From Duganella sp. OV510 (lineage in GTDB: Bacteria > Pseudomonadota > Gammaproteobacteria > Burkholderiales > Burkholderiaceae_D), in assembly GCF_900100205.1 (NCBI RefSeq), contig NZ_FNEQ01000001.1, positions 1,302,001 to 1,366,000 of the forward strand: DNA of 64,000 nucleotides, read 5' to 3'. The translations under genes were made by a program, and so were the position numbers. Below the pieces are notes generated by a model. That model did no database searches, was not told the DNA's origin, and saw only the letters and a list, made by a program, of their open reading frames with translations. Positions 47,201-55,511 of the stretch are shown piece after piece. Every line of letters starts with the position of its first letter. The first letter of the stretch is position 1.

Positions 47201-49699
47201 TTATTTAAGATCCGCGCACGCCAGCGCATCCTTGTCCTTGGCGGCGCCGCCAACGATCTGGATGTTGGCGAACGTCGCCGTAAACGGCGCATCGGCGGCG
47301 ATGCTGAACGGCGTACTGAATGCCGCCAGCGGCAAGCCCTTGGCGGCAAAGCAGGCCAACGGAATCTTCACCGTCTGCTTGCCCTTGCCCACCAGTTGCT
47401 TCAACACTTCGCTGGCATCCAGCTCCGTTGTCTCCATGCCCACCAAGACCTTGCCCTGCGGCGCGACCGTCACGATGGTATCAAACTGCAGCGCGCCGTC
47501 GGTGCTGGCAAACGCCGGCAGCTTGCGCGCCTTGCTGGCCTGTGCTTCCAGTTTCGCCGCGCCGGTCCAGGTCAGGCGCTTGGCGTCCTGCTGGGTGTTG
47601 ATCTGCGCAGTTTCCACTTTCACGGTCGGCAGGTTGAACACCGCGTTCAAGTCCGCCCCCAGCGCCACGCGCTGGCCGCCGCTGCTGACATACAGGCCAT
47701 ACGTCGCGCGGTCGGTCGGATTGTACACCGGCACCGCCAGCGACTTGCCGCAACCGCCTTCCGGATAACTGGTGTCCAGCTGCGGCACCGTCGCCTTGCT
47801 GCTGTAATTCAGACCATAGCCATATTTGAACAGTGGATCGTAGCCAGCATCGCCGATGTTCAGCGGCGTCTGGCAGGCCGACTTCGGCCACGAGAACGAC
47901 AGCTTGCCGCGGAAGTCCAGATTGACCTTGCCGTTCGCCTTGCGGAACAGCACATCGCTGACGCCCTTGCCTTCGGTGCCCGGCAGCCACGCGGCCACCA
48001 CGCTGTCCGACAGGTTGAGGATATCGTTGGTGTACAGCGGACGGCCGGAAATCAGCAGCGTCACCACCGGCTTGCCTTTGCCCGCTACGGCCTGCAACAC
48101 CGCCAGGTCTTCCGGATGACGGCCCGACAGGCGCAGCGTGCCAGCCGGGCCGATATCGCCGTCGCCCTCGGCGTATGGCGTTTCGCCGATCACCGCGATC
48201 ACTGCGTCATACTTGCTGACATCGACACCGGCGGCATTCTCGCTATACGTGACGTTGTCCTTGCCGGCGACTTCTTGCACGCCAGCCAGGATGGTGTCGC
48301 TGAACGGATAGTCGCTGTTCTTGTTGTCAGTGCCCTGCCAGGTCAGCGACCAGCCGCCCGATTGATTGGCCATGTTGTCGGCGCTCTTGCCGACCACCAG
48401 TATCTTCTTGCCGCGCGCCAGCGGCAACACGCCGCCGTTATTCTTCAGCAGCACCAGCGATTCCTGTACTGCCTTGCGCGCCAGCGCGCGGTCCTGCATC
48501 GCTTCCTGCTTGCCGGCGTAGATGTTCTGTGAAGGCTTCTTGCCGTCGAACAGGCCGGCGCGCAGCTTGACGCGCAGGATGCGGGTCACCGCATCATCGA
48601 TGCGCGACATCGGAATCTCGCCCTTCTCTACCTGCGCGATGGTGTTGGCGATGAAGCTCTTCCACTTCTCCGGCACCATCACCAGGTCGACGCCCGCATT
48701 GATCGATGCAGCGCAGCTGTCTTCCGCGCAGCCGGCCACTTCGCCAATGCCATTCCAGTCGCTGACCACCAGGCCGTCGAAGCCCATCTTCTCCTTTAGC
48801 GCAACGGTCAGCAGCTCGCGGCTGCCATGCAGTTTGCCGTAGTCATTCCAGCTGTTGAAGGACGCCATCACGGTCTGCACGCCAGCAGCCAACGCCGGAT
48901 AATACCCCTGCGCGTGGATGTTGATCATCTCTTCGTTGGCGGACTTGTTGACGCCACGGTCCTTGCCTTCAAAGGTGCCGCCATCGCCAACAAAGTGCTT
49001 GGCGGTGGCCACCACCGTGTTATCGGATTTCAAGTCGCCTTGCAGACCTTTGACGTAGACGCCCGCATAGTCTTTGACGATGGCCGGATCTTCGGAGAAG
49101 CTTTCGTAAGTACGTCCCCAGCGGTCGTCACGCACCACCGCCAGCGTCGGTGCAAACACCCAGTCGATGCCGGTGGCGCGCACCGCGCGTGCGACCGACT
49201 TCGCCATCTCGCCGATCAGCTTCGGATCGCGCGCAGCGCCCAGGCCGATGTTATGCGGGAACAGCGTGGCGCCGTACATATTCGAGTTGCCATGCATGGC
49301 ATCGATGCCCCAGATGACGGGAATCTGCACCTTCATGTCGGTGCTCACCGAAGCGTCGTAATAGGCGTCGGCCAGCTTGACCCAGTCGGCTGCGCTGGCG
49401 TGCTTATTCCCCTGCGGCCAGCTGCCGCCACCATTCAGCACCGAGCCAATGTAGTATTTGCGGATATCTTCCGGCGTGCTGAATTTGATTTCCGGCTGCG
49501 TCATCTGGCCGATCTTCTGCGCCAGCGTCATACCGGCGACGATCTCCTTGATGCGCGCTTCCATCGCCTTGTCCTGCTTGACGGCGCTGGTGATGTGCGG
49601 CCAGTCGGTCAAAGGCTTGGTGGCTGGTGCGGCGATGACATTGGCGCCCAGCGCCAGCGTGGCCGCAACAACAGCGCGGCGCAGGATGTGGTTATTCAT
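47201..49699 (-). CDS. GH3 exo-beta-1,3/1,4-glucanase or beta-glucosidase
   Basis: The 832-residue protein has a signal peptide (about 1-23) and is exported. The GH3 N-terminal barrel shows IWGIDAMHGNSNMYGATLFPHNIGLGA, VATAKHFVGDGGT and the nucleophile aspartate in GLVVSDWNG near residue 314. The GH3 C-terminal domain starts at about 415 (ESLVLLKNNGGVLPLARG) and includes VAAWLPGTEGKGVSDVLF. A further beta-rich domain of about 170 residues ends the protein, as in ExoP-type exoglucanases. It would release glucose from short beta-glucans. It lies between the GH1 gene and the sugar transporter. Confidence 0.93.
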   Translation of the reverse strand: MNNHILRRAVVAATLALGANVIAAPATKPLTDWPHITSAVKQDKAMEARIKEIVAGMTLAQKIGQMTQPEIKFSTPEDIRKYYIGSVLNGGGSWPQGNKHASAADWVKLADAYYDASVSTDMKVQIPVIWGIDAMHGNSNMYGATLFPHNIGLGAARDPKLIGEMAKSVARAVRATGIDWVFAPTLAVVRDDRWGRTYESFSEDPAIVKDYAGVYVKGLQGDLKSDNTVVATAKHFVGDGGTFEGKDRGVNKSANEEMINIHAQGYYPALAAGVQTVMASFNSWNDYGKLHGSRELLTVALKEKMGFDGLVVSDWNGIGEVAGCAEDSCAASINAGVDLVMVPEKWKSFIANTIAQVEKGEIPMSRIDDAVTRILRVKLRAGLFDGKKPSQNIYAGKQEAMQDRALARKAVQESLVLLKNNGGVLPLARGKKILVVGKSADNMANQSGGWSLTWQGTDNKNSDYPFSDTILAGVQEVAGKDNVTYSENAAGVDVSKYDAVIAVIGETPYAEGDGDIGPAGTLRLSGRHPEDLAVLQAVAGKGKPVVTLLISGRPLYTNDILNLSDSVVAAWLPGTEGKGVSDVLFRKANGKVNLDFRGKLSFSWPKSACQTPLNIGDAGYDPLFKYGYGLNYSSKATVPQLDTSYPEGGCGKSLAVPVYNPTDRATYGLYVSSGGQRVALGADLNAVFNLPTVKVETAQINTQQDAKRLTWTGAAKLEAQASKARKLPAFASTDGALQFDTIVTVAPQGKVLVGMETTELDASEVLKQLVGKGKQTVKIPLACFAAKGLPLAAFSTPFSIAADAPFTATFANIQIVGGAAKDKDALACADLK

Positions 49700-49712
49700 T
49701 GTATGTGTCTCC

Positions 49713-49740
49713 GTTATTGATGTTTAGTTATTGATGTTTA
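49713..49740. repeat. Tandem duplication of a 14-mer containing the GH1 stop codon
   Basis: GTTATTGATGTTTA occurs twice without a gap (49713-49726 and 49727-49740) in the junction between the GH1 and GH3 genes. Each copy holds a TAA on the minus strand, and the first is the GH1 stop codon. Confidence 0.85.
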
Positions 49741-51102
49741 GTTTTTGCCGCGCACGAAGGCGCTGTACCACTCGCCGCTTTGCTTGACGATGCGTCGCTG
49801 CGTTGCATAGTCGATATAGGTCAGTCCGAAGCGGCGCAGATAGCCTTCCGCCCATTCGAAGTTGTCCAGCAGGCTCCAGGCGAAATAGCCTTTGATCTTG
49901 CTGCCGGCGGCAATCGCATCGCGCATCGCTGCCAGGTGGCGGATCAGGTAATCACGCCGCGCGGTATCCTGCACCACACCGCCTTCAAGATGGTCGTCGT
50001 AGGACGAGCCATTTTCGGTGACATACAAGTCGCCGGTCGGATAATCGCGCGCAACGCGTTCCAGCAGCGTCACCATGCCGTCCGGCGACACTTCCCAGCC
50101 GAAGTCGGTGCGCTGGCGGTCTTGCGGATACACGATCCTGGTGCGCAGCGGGTAGTCTTCCGGCGCGTTCGCCACCTCTTCCGGGAAGTAGTAGTTCACA
50201 CCGAGGAAATCACACGGCACGGCGATCGCTTCCATGTCGCCCGGCTCAATCACCGGCGCATCGGCGCCAACCAGCGCCAGCGCTTCCGCCGGATAGCCGC
50301 GGCCATACAGCACGTCGAGGAACCAGCGATTGCGCAGCGCATCGTGGCGCGAGACGGCGGCGATATCCTCCGCGCTGTCGCTGGCCGGTTTCACCGGATG
50401 CAAGCTCAATGCGATGCCGACCTTCGCGTCCGGCACATTGGCGCGGATCAGCGGCACAGCATGTCCATGTGACACCAGCACGTTGTGGCAGACTTGCAGC
50501 GCCAGCGGCAGCGACTTGTTGCCCGGTGCGTGCATGCCATCCCAGTTGCCGTGCATCGCTGTGCACCAAGGTTCGTTGTGGGTGATCCAGTGCTTGATGC
50601 GGTCGCCCAGATGCCTGGTGATCACGTCCACATATTGCAAATAAAGCTTGATGGTATCGCGGTTATTCCATCCACCCTGATCCTGGATATATTGCGGCAG
50701 ATCCCAGTGATACAGCGTGCACCATGGCTGCAAGCCGCGCGCCAGCATGCCGTCCACCAGCTTCGAATAGAACGCCAGTCCCTTCGCATTCGGCTCCGCG
50801 TCCACGCCATTGAAAATCCGCGTCCACGCAATCGAGAACCGGTAGACGTTCAGGCCCATCGACTGTGCCAGGTCCAGATCTTCCTCCCAGCGGTGATAGT
50901 GATCGCAGGCGACAGCGCCGGTGGAGCCGTCGCGGATCTTGCCCGGCGTGGCGGAAAAGGTATCCCAGATCGACGGCACGCGGCCATCAACGGCGGCAGC
51001 GCCTTCGATCTGGTAAGCCGATGTGGAGACACCCCACAAGAAGTCGCTGGCAAAGTCGGAGCGCTTGATCGCCGTAGGCAGGTCAGTAAGAATCATGGTC
51101 AT
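49738..51102 (-). CDS. GH1 beta-glucosidase
   Basis: The 454-residue protein is a GH1 enzyme of the BglA/BglB type without a signal peptide, so it acts in the cytoplasm. The N-terminal FLWGVSTSAYQIEGA signature, the acid/base glutamate in ITHNEPWC near residue 175 and the nucleophile glutamate in YVTENGSSY near 360 are visible. FAWSLLDNFEWAEGY comes near the end. It cleaves beta-linked disaccharides or short oligomers. The start at 51102 overlaps the GH5 stop codon (ATGA). A second ATG lies two codons later, and an upstream one at 51141 lies inside GH5. Confidence 0.93.
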   Translation of the reverse strand: MTMILTDLPTAIKRSDFASDFLWGVSTSAYQIEGAAAVDGRVPSIWDTFSATPGKIRDGSTGAVACDHYHRWEEDLDLAQSMGLNVYRFSIAWTRIFNGVDAEPNAKGLAFYSKLVDGMLARGLQPWCTLYHWDLPQYIQDQGGWNNRDTIKLYLQYVDVITRHLGDRIKHWITHNEPWCTAMHGNWDGMHAPGNKSLPLALQVCHNVLVSHGHAVPLIRANVPDAKVGIALSLHPVKPASDSAEDIAAVSRHDALRNRWFLDVLYGRGYPAEALALVGADAPVIEPGDMEAIAVPCDFLGVNYYFPEEVANAPEDYPLRTRIVYPQDRQRTDFGWEVSPDGMVTLLERVARDYPTGDLYVTENGSSYDDHLEGGVVQDTARRDYLIRHLAAMRDAIAAGSKIKGYFAWSLLDNFEWAEGYLRRFGLTYIDYATQRRIVKQSGEWYSAFVRGKN

Positions 51103-52373
51103 GGTTTGAAAGGAGTAGGCGATGTTGGAGAGTTCATCCACTGGATGGCAGTCTGCTGCGGCTCATACGGCACGCTGCCAAACAGGCGGAAAAGTTTTTC
51201 GATGTCGGCCAGCGAGGCCTTGTTGAAATCTAGTTGTGGAATTTTTGCGCCGGGCGCATTGGTGACCAGGCCCCAGGTACCCTTGCCCTGTCCGCCCTTG
51301 TTGGTCACCAGCTTGTAGGCCCACGCGGTTGAGGCCCAGCCATTGGCGACATAGGTGTCGTAAGTCACGCGCAGCAACTGGCCGCCAAGCTCGGGCCCCA
51401 TGAAGGCCCACGGCTGGAATTCGCCGACGAAGAAGGCGGTATCCAGGCCGTCCAGCCGCGCCTTCCATTTGCAAACGTTGTCACCTTCGCCGGTGCATTG
51501 CAGCCAGTTCTTGTGCACCGCCAGCCCCGGCTTGCCCCAGCCGAAGTGGCCGGGATACGGATGCATCTCGAAGGCGACATTGCTCATGCCATGCTCGGAC
51601 GGCTTGCCATAAGCGTCGATGCCCTTGCTATGGCCAGGCAGGATGATGACGTGGTTGCGGTCAATCTCGCGGATTGCCTTGTACAGCGTGCCCATGACCA
51701 CCGCCAGATTCTCCGGCGTGGTGCCCCATGGTTCGTTCAGGATGCTGTAGCCGGCCACCGCGCCGCGATCCTTGTAGCGCGCGGCGATCTGCTGCCACAG
51801 CCAGATGGTGCGCGCCTGGTATTCCGGCGTGTCCCAGTATTTGTTCTGTCCCGCGCAGCCGCTGTGATGTTCCCAGCCCTGGCTACCGACGGCGCCGTGC
51901 AGGTCCAGGATCACATACATGCCGCGCTTCTCGGCCTGTTCGATGGCGTTATCCAGGTATTTCCAGGCGTCGGCACGCAGCTGGCGCGGATGCTTCTCGT
52001 CCTCCACCACGCTGTAAATGAACGGCAGCCGCACCAGGTTCAGATTCAGCTTGCGCAGCATGTCCCAGTCGCGCTCCTTGATCCAGTTATCGCGGAACAG
52101 CGTGTACAGGCGGTCGCGCTTCTCGTAGCCGAAGCGCCGGTCCAGCACCGCCTCCAGCTTGCACTGATCGTTCACGGCCTTGGTATCCTGCCCCATCATC
52201 CAGAATTCCTGGATCAGGTAATTGCCCAGATTGACGCCACGCAGCGGCGTTTGCGTGCCATCGGCGGCCAGCCATTTCGTGCCTTCGGTGCGCAACATCG
52301 GCAAGCCGCCTTGCGCTTGCGCCGCGCCGGCCAGCAGGAATGCAGCCAGAATTACCAGTCGTTTTATCAGCAT
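51099..52373 (-). CDS. GH5 glucanase, exo-beta-1,3-glucanase-like
   Basis: The 424-residue protein has a signal peptide (about 1-20, AAQA cleavage). It shows the GH5 barrel with LRGVNLGNYLIQEFW, LNLVRLPFIYSVVED, and the acid/base glutamate in SILNEPWG near 213. AFEMHPYPGHFGWG and the nucleophile glutamate in FFVGEFQPW near 316 follow. The RGVNLG start and NLVRLP strand recall the exo-1,3-glucanase branch. It is the first gene of the glucan operon, with a LacI-type operator 15 bases upstream. Confidence 0.85.
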   Translation of the reverse strand: MLIKRLVILAAFLLAGAAQAQGGLPMLRTEGTKWLAADGTQTPLRGVNLGNYLIQEFWMMGQDTKAVNDQCKLEAVLDRRFGYEKRDRLYTLFRDNWIKERDWDMLRKLNLNLVRLPFIYSVVEDEKHPRQLRADAWKYLDNAIEQAEKRGMYVILDLHGAVGSQGWEHHSGCAGQNKYWDTPEYQARTIWLWQQIAARYKDRGAVAGYSILNEPWGTTPENLAVVMGTLYKAIREIDRNHVIILPGHSKGIDAYGKPSEHGMSNVAFEMHPYPGHFGWGKPGLAVHKNWLQCTGEGDNVCKWKARLDGLDTAFFVGEFQPWAFMGPELGGQLLRVTYDTYVANGWASTAWAYKLVTNKGGQGKGTWGLVTNAPGAKIPQLDFNKASLADIEKLFRLFGSVPYEPQQTAIQWMNSPTSPTPFKP

Positions 52374-52387
52374 GCCGTCTCCGTTGA

Positions 52388-52401
52388 TGGAATCGTTTCC
52401 A
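52388..52401. promoter_or_regulatory. LacI-type operator before the glucan operon
   Basis: TGGAATCGTTTCCA fits the LacI/GalR-family operator pattern TGGAAnCGnTTCCA: a near-perfect palindrome with a central CG. It lies 15 bases before the GH5 start codon. A second copy with the same design is at 54912-54925. Confidence 0.75.
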
Positions 52402-52410
52402 ATATACTGT

Positions 52411-52441
52411 AAAAAAAGAGCATGCGGACAGCGCGTGCTCT
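52411..52441 (-). terminator. Intrinsic terminator after lacI
   Basis: A 10-bp stem with one mismatch (arms 52417-52426 and 52432-52441) is followed on the minus strand by seven T. It lies six bases past the LacI-type gene's stop and just upstream of the glucan operon operator, so the two transcripts are separate. Confidence 0.8.
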
Positions 52442-52447
52442 CGATCT

Positions 52448-53467
52448 TTACTTCTTTTTACGCGCCACCGAAGCCAGGGACGCCCGTTCAGCCACATGCA
52501 GGCGGTATTCACGCGCCACCGGACGCTTCAAACCGTAGCAATGGTTCAGCAGATAATTCAAGCCGCTCATCGTCATCTCGCTCCACGGAATATGCACGCT
52601 GGTCAGCTGCGGCGCGGTGAACTCCGCGCTGTGCGTATCATCGTAACCAAGCACCGACACCTGCTGCGGCACCTGCACGCCCGCCTTCTGGAACATCGAC
52701 AAGGCGCCTACCGCCATTTCATCATTGGCGCAAAACAGCGCTGTAAATTCTTCACCCGACTGCAACAGCTTTTCCGCACAGGTCCAGCCACCTTCCGGCG
52801 TAAAGTCGCCGTCGGCCAGCCACATCTTGCGCGTGTCGACGCCGGCCTCCTCCAGCTCCGCCTTGAAACCGGCGATACGCTGCTGGTTGTCGGTTGCCGC
52901 CGCGCGGCCCGCAATCACCGCGATCTTGCGGTGTCCCGCATCCAGCAAGGTGCGCGCCGCCAGCCGCCCGCCGGCCTCGTGGTCCACCGTAAAGCACTGC
53001 TTCGCAATGCTGGGAAAGGCCTGGTTAATCACCACCACGCGCGACTGGAACGGTCCGAGCGCCACAATGTCCTCGTCCATCATCTCGCTGCTCATCACGA
53101 TCAGCCCATCGCTGCCGCGCTCGATCAGGAAATTCAGGCCATCGATCGCCTGGTTGCGCGCATCGCCGTCGCCAACGCCGAAAGCCACCACCATGTTCAG
53201 GCCCGCTTCGCGCAGCGCGGTGTAGATCGCTTGCAGAATCGGCGTGTAGAACGTGCCGCTCAGGTAAGGGATGTACACGCCAACCATCTGCGTCGTCCCC
53301 GACAACAGCGAGCGCGCCGCGTGCGATGGACGGAACTCCAGTTCCTCGATCGCCTTCAGCACTTTCTCCTGCGTGGTCTTCGATACCGATCCCTTGCCGC
53401 TGATGACGCGCGAGGCGGTCCCTAAACCCACGCCCGCCAGCCGGGCTACGTCTTTGATGGTTGCCAC
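52448..53467 (-). CDS. LacI-family transcriptional regulator of the glucan locus
   Basis: The 339-residue protein has the LacI helix-turn-helix and hinge at residues 1-60 (ATIKDVARLAGVGLGTASRVI, RPSHAARSLLSG) and a sugar-binding core (VGVYIPYLSGTFYTPIL, GLIVMSSEMMDED, AGRAAATDNQQRIAGF, VLGYDDTHSAEFTAPQLTSV). Its likely targets are the two operators at 52388 and 54912. The inducer may be glucose or a glucan oligomer. It lies 51 bases after the sugar-binding protein gene and may share its transcript. Confidence 0.93.
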   Translation of the reverse strand: MATIKDVARLAGVGLGTASRVISGKGSVSKTTQEKVLKAIEELEFRPSHAARSLLSGTTQMVGVYIPYLSGTFYTPILQAIYTALREAGLNMVVAFGVGDGDARNQAIDGLNFLIERGSDGLIVMSSEMMDEDIVALGPFQSRVVVINQAFPSIAKQCFTVDHEAGGRLAARTLLDAGHRKIAVIAGRAAATDNQQRIAGFKAELEEAGVDTRKMWLADGDFTPEGGWTCAEKLLQSGEEFTALFCANDEMAVGALSMFQKAGVQVPQQVSVLGYDDTHSAEFTAPQLTSVHIPWSEMTMSGLNYLLNHCYGLKRPVAREYRLHVAERASLASVARKKK

Positions 53468-53518
53468 AAATTCCCTTATCCGTTCTGTCTATGCGGCGGC
53501 AAGGATAACCCGGACGGG

Positions 53519-54790
53519 TCAATCCATCAAGGCGGAGGCGACGCCCTTCTGCGCCCTTTCCACCGTCATGCGGGTATTCCAGTAGGTGGTCAGCACATCC
53601 TGCAAGGCGCCGTTCTGGTCAGGCGTCAGGTGCACTTCGATCATGCCGACCGCGCGCGACTTGTCCTTCAGGATCGCCATGCCGGCCTGCGCGCACACGT
53701 CCATGCTGGAGGCATCGACATTGCTCAGTATTGGCAGCGAACCCTTGATCTTGTTGAACTCCAGCTGCGCGCCCGGCGCCAGCATGGTGGTGGCCAGCAG
53801 CTTTTGCGCGCGCACCGCGTCCGGATTCTTTGTCTTCGGGAAGACAAAGGCGTCGCCCTGGATCAGGTACGGCACGTTCGGCCCCAGGCCGGCGATGCAG
53901 CCGAAGTCCTTGCCGGCGGTCTGCTTCGCGGCGGCGAATTCGCCCTTGGCCCAGTCGCCCATGATCTGCACGCCCGCCTTGCCGTTGATGAGCATCGCGG
54001 TGGCGTCGTTCCAGTTGCGGTTCGGCGAGCCGGTGTCCACATAGCCTTGCAGGCGCTTGAAGGCCAGCAGCACTTTCTTGAAGGTTTCCGAGTTGATCGC
54101 TTTCGGATTGCGGTCGCGCAGCACTTGCAGGTACAAGTCTTTGCCGCCGATATTCGCCAGCATGGCCTGGAACAGGATGTTCTCCTGCCACGGTTGGCCG
54201 CCGTGCGCCAGGCCGACCAGGCCGGCCGCTTTCAGCTTGTCCAGCGCGGCGAACAGCTCGTCCGGCGTGGCCGGCTCCTTGGCGATGCCAGCCTTCTGGA
54301 ACGCCGCCTTCGAATACCAGATCCAGGTCGACATATGAATGTCCACCGGCACCGCGTAGAAGTGGCCCTTGACCTTGATGACATCCAGCACCGGCTGCGG
54401 CATCAGCTGCTCCCAGCGGTCACGGATGGCGATATCGTCGACGTTATTCAGCGAGCCCTGATCGATCAGGTCGCGGAATTGTTTGGTAGTGTTGAATTGC
54501 GCGGCCGTGGGCGGATTGCCGCCGACGATGCGGTTGATGGCCACCGCCTTGGCCTGGTCAGCGCCGGCAATCGCCGTATCGCCCCACACGCCGCCGGCGG
54601 CGCGGTAGGCGTCGGCGAACTTGCGCACGGCGGCCGATTCGCTGCTGGAAGTCCACCAGTGCATCACTTCCGCCTTCGGTGCGGTCGCGGCAGCAGCTTG
54701 GGCACCGCCGCCCAGCATCAGCGCCAGCGCAGCCAGCGCCGGGCGCAACATCCAGGCGCGTCGTGGCGCGCCCGTGGTGTGCTTGTCCAT
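53519..54790 (-). CDS. Carbohydrate ABC substrate-binding protein, glucose type
   Basis: The 423-residue protein has a signal peptide (ALAALALMLGGGAQAAA, cleavage near 35). The family 1 sugar-binding layout is EVMHWWTSSSESAAVRKFADAY, YAVPVDIHMSTWIWYSKAAF, GGQPWQENILFQAML, GVQIMGDWAKGEF and GDAFVFPKTKNPDAV. It resembles the glucose-binding proteins of GtsA type. No permease or ATPase gene is adjacent, so it either works with a transporter encoded elsewhere or serves as a sensor. A LacI-type operator lies 122 bases upstream. The start has CGGAG seven bases upstream. Confidence 0.9.
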   Translation of the reverse strand: MDKHTTGAPRRAWMLRPALAALALMLGGGAQAAAATAPKAEVMHWWTSSSESAAVRKFADAYRAAGGVWGDTAIAGADQAKAVAINRIVGGNPPTAAQFNTTKQFRDLIDQGSLNNVDDIAIRDRWEQLMPQPVLDVIKVKGHFYAVPVDIHMSTWIWYSKAAFQKAGIAKEPATPDELFAALDKLKAAGLVGLAHGGQPWQENILFQAMLANIGGKDLYLQVLRDRNPKAINSETFKKVLLAFKRLQGYVDTGSPNRNWNDATAMLINGKAGVQIMGDWAKGEFAAAKQTAGKDFGCIAGLGPNVPYLIQGDAFVFPKTKNPDAVRAQKLLATTMLAPGAQLEFNKIKGSLPILSNVDASSMDVCAQAGMAILKDKSRAVGMIEVHLTPDQNGALQDVLTTYWNTRMTVERAQKGVASALMD

Positions 54791-54911
54791 CCAGTCTCCG
54801 TCTGTCTTTTTTATAGGGTGCTACGGTCTTCAACCGGGAAAAAAACCGGCGCCGTCCAAGGCGCCGGCAACTTCGCGGGGCGAAGAGACGAGGGTGCGCG
54901 TCAAACGGGAT

Positions 54912-54925
54912 TGGAAACGTTCCCA
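54912..54925. promoter_or_regulatory. LacI-type operator before the sugar-binding protein gene
   Basis: TGGAAACGTTCCCA differs from a perfect TGGAAACGTTTCCA palindrome by one base. It lies 122 bases upstream of the sugar-binding protein start. With the copy at 52388 it links this gene, lacI and the glucan operon in one regulon. Confidence 0.75.
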
Positions 54926-54980
54926 ATCCTGTGGCAAATATAGCACCCCTTGATTTTGAGTGTCAACGGAAACAACAAGT

Positions 54981-55003
54981 AAAAAAGCGGCCGCAGCCGC
55001 TTT
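54981..55003 (-). terminator. Intrinsic terminator after the VOC gene
   Basis: An 8-bp stem (AAAGCGGC/GCCGCTTT, arms 54984-54991 and 54996-55003, loop CGCA) has an A-tract on its left, a T-run on the minus strand. It directly follows the VOC stop codon. Confidence 0.88.
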
Positions 55004-55005
55004 CA

Positions 55006-55371
55006 TCATACTTCCAGCACCAGCACGCGCAGGCGGTGGCCATCGCGATCCAGCGCCACGAAGGTGTAACCGAAGTCCGCCGCAGTCGGCCGCTGGGCGA
55101 TGGCCAGGCCGCGCGCCGACCAGTCAGCATACATATCGTTGACCACGCTGCGGTCGTCCACCGCAAACACCAGCTCGCTGCCGCCGCCGTTGGCCAGCAC
55201 CTTGGGCTCGGCCGTATGGCGCGACCACAGGCCCAGCTTCATGCCGGACGCCAGCACAAACAGCACAAAGGTTGGCGACGACTGCACTGGCTGCAGACTC
55301 AGCAGGTCGATGTAGAAGGCTTCGCTGGCGACAGCATTATCGACGTATAACAGCACGTAATCAGGGCTCAT
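55006..55371 (-). CDS. VOC-family (glyoxalase/bleomycin-resistance-like) protein
   Basis: The 121-residue protein has the paired beta-alpha-beta-beta-beta modules of the vicinal-oxygen-chelate fold: YVLLYVDNAVASEAFYIDLL and, after residue 64, SELVFAVDDRSVVNDMYADW and FGYTFVALDRDGHRLRVLVLE. The DGHRLRV end is typical of PhnB-like members. Functions in the family range from lyases to drug binding; nothing here narrows it. It is a single gene with its own terminator. Confidence 0.85.
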   Translation of the reverse strand: MSPDYVLLYVDNAVASEAFYIDLLSLQPVQSSPTFVLFVLASGMKLGLWSRHTAEPKVLANGGGSELVFAVDDRSVVNDMYADWSARGLAIAQRPTAADFGYTFVALDRDGHRLRVLVLEV

Positions 55372-55511
55372 GTGGTTCTCCGTTCAAGGTTGGCAATGCA
55401 GCCATGGTACGGCCAGGTCATGACAGTTTCTGTCAGGAGCCTTGCGCCTGGTCAACAGTTAATATTTCCTGCTGGATAAAATTGGACGGTGCCCCTCGCC
55501 AGGAGAAGACT

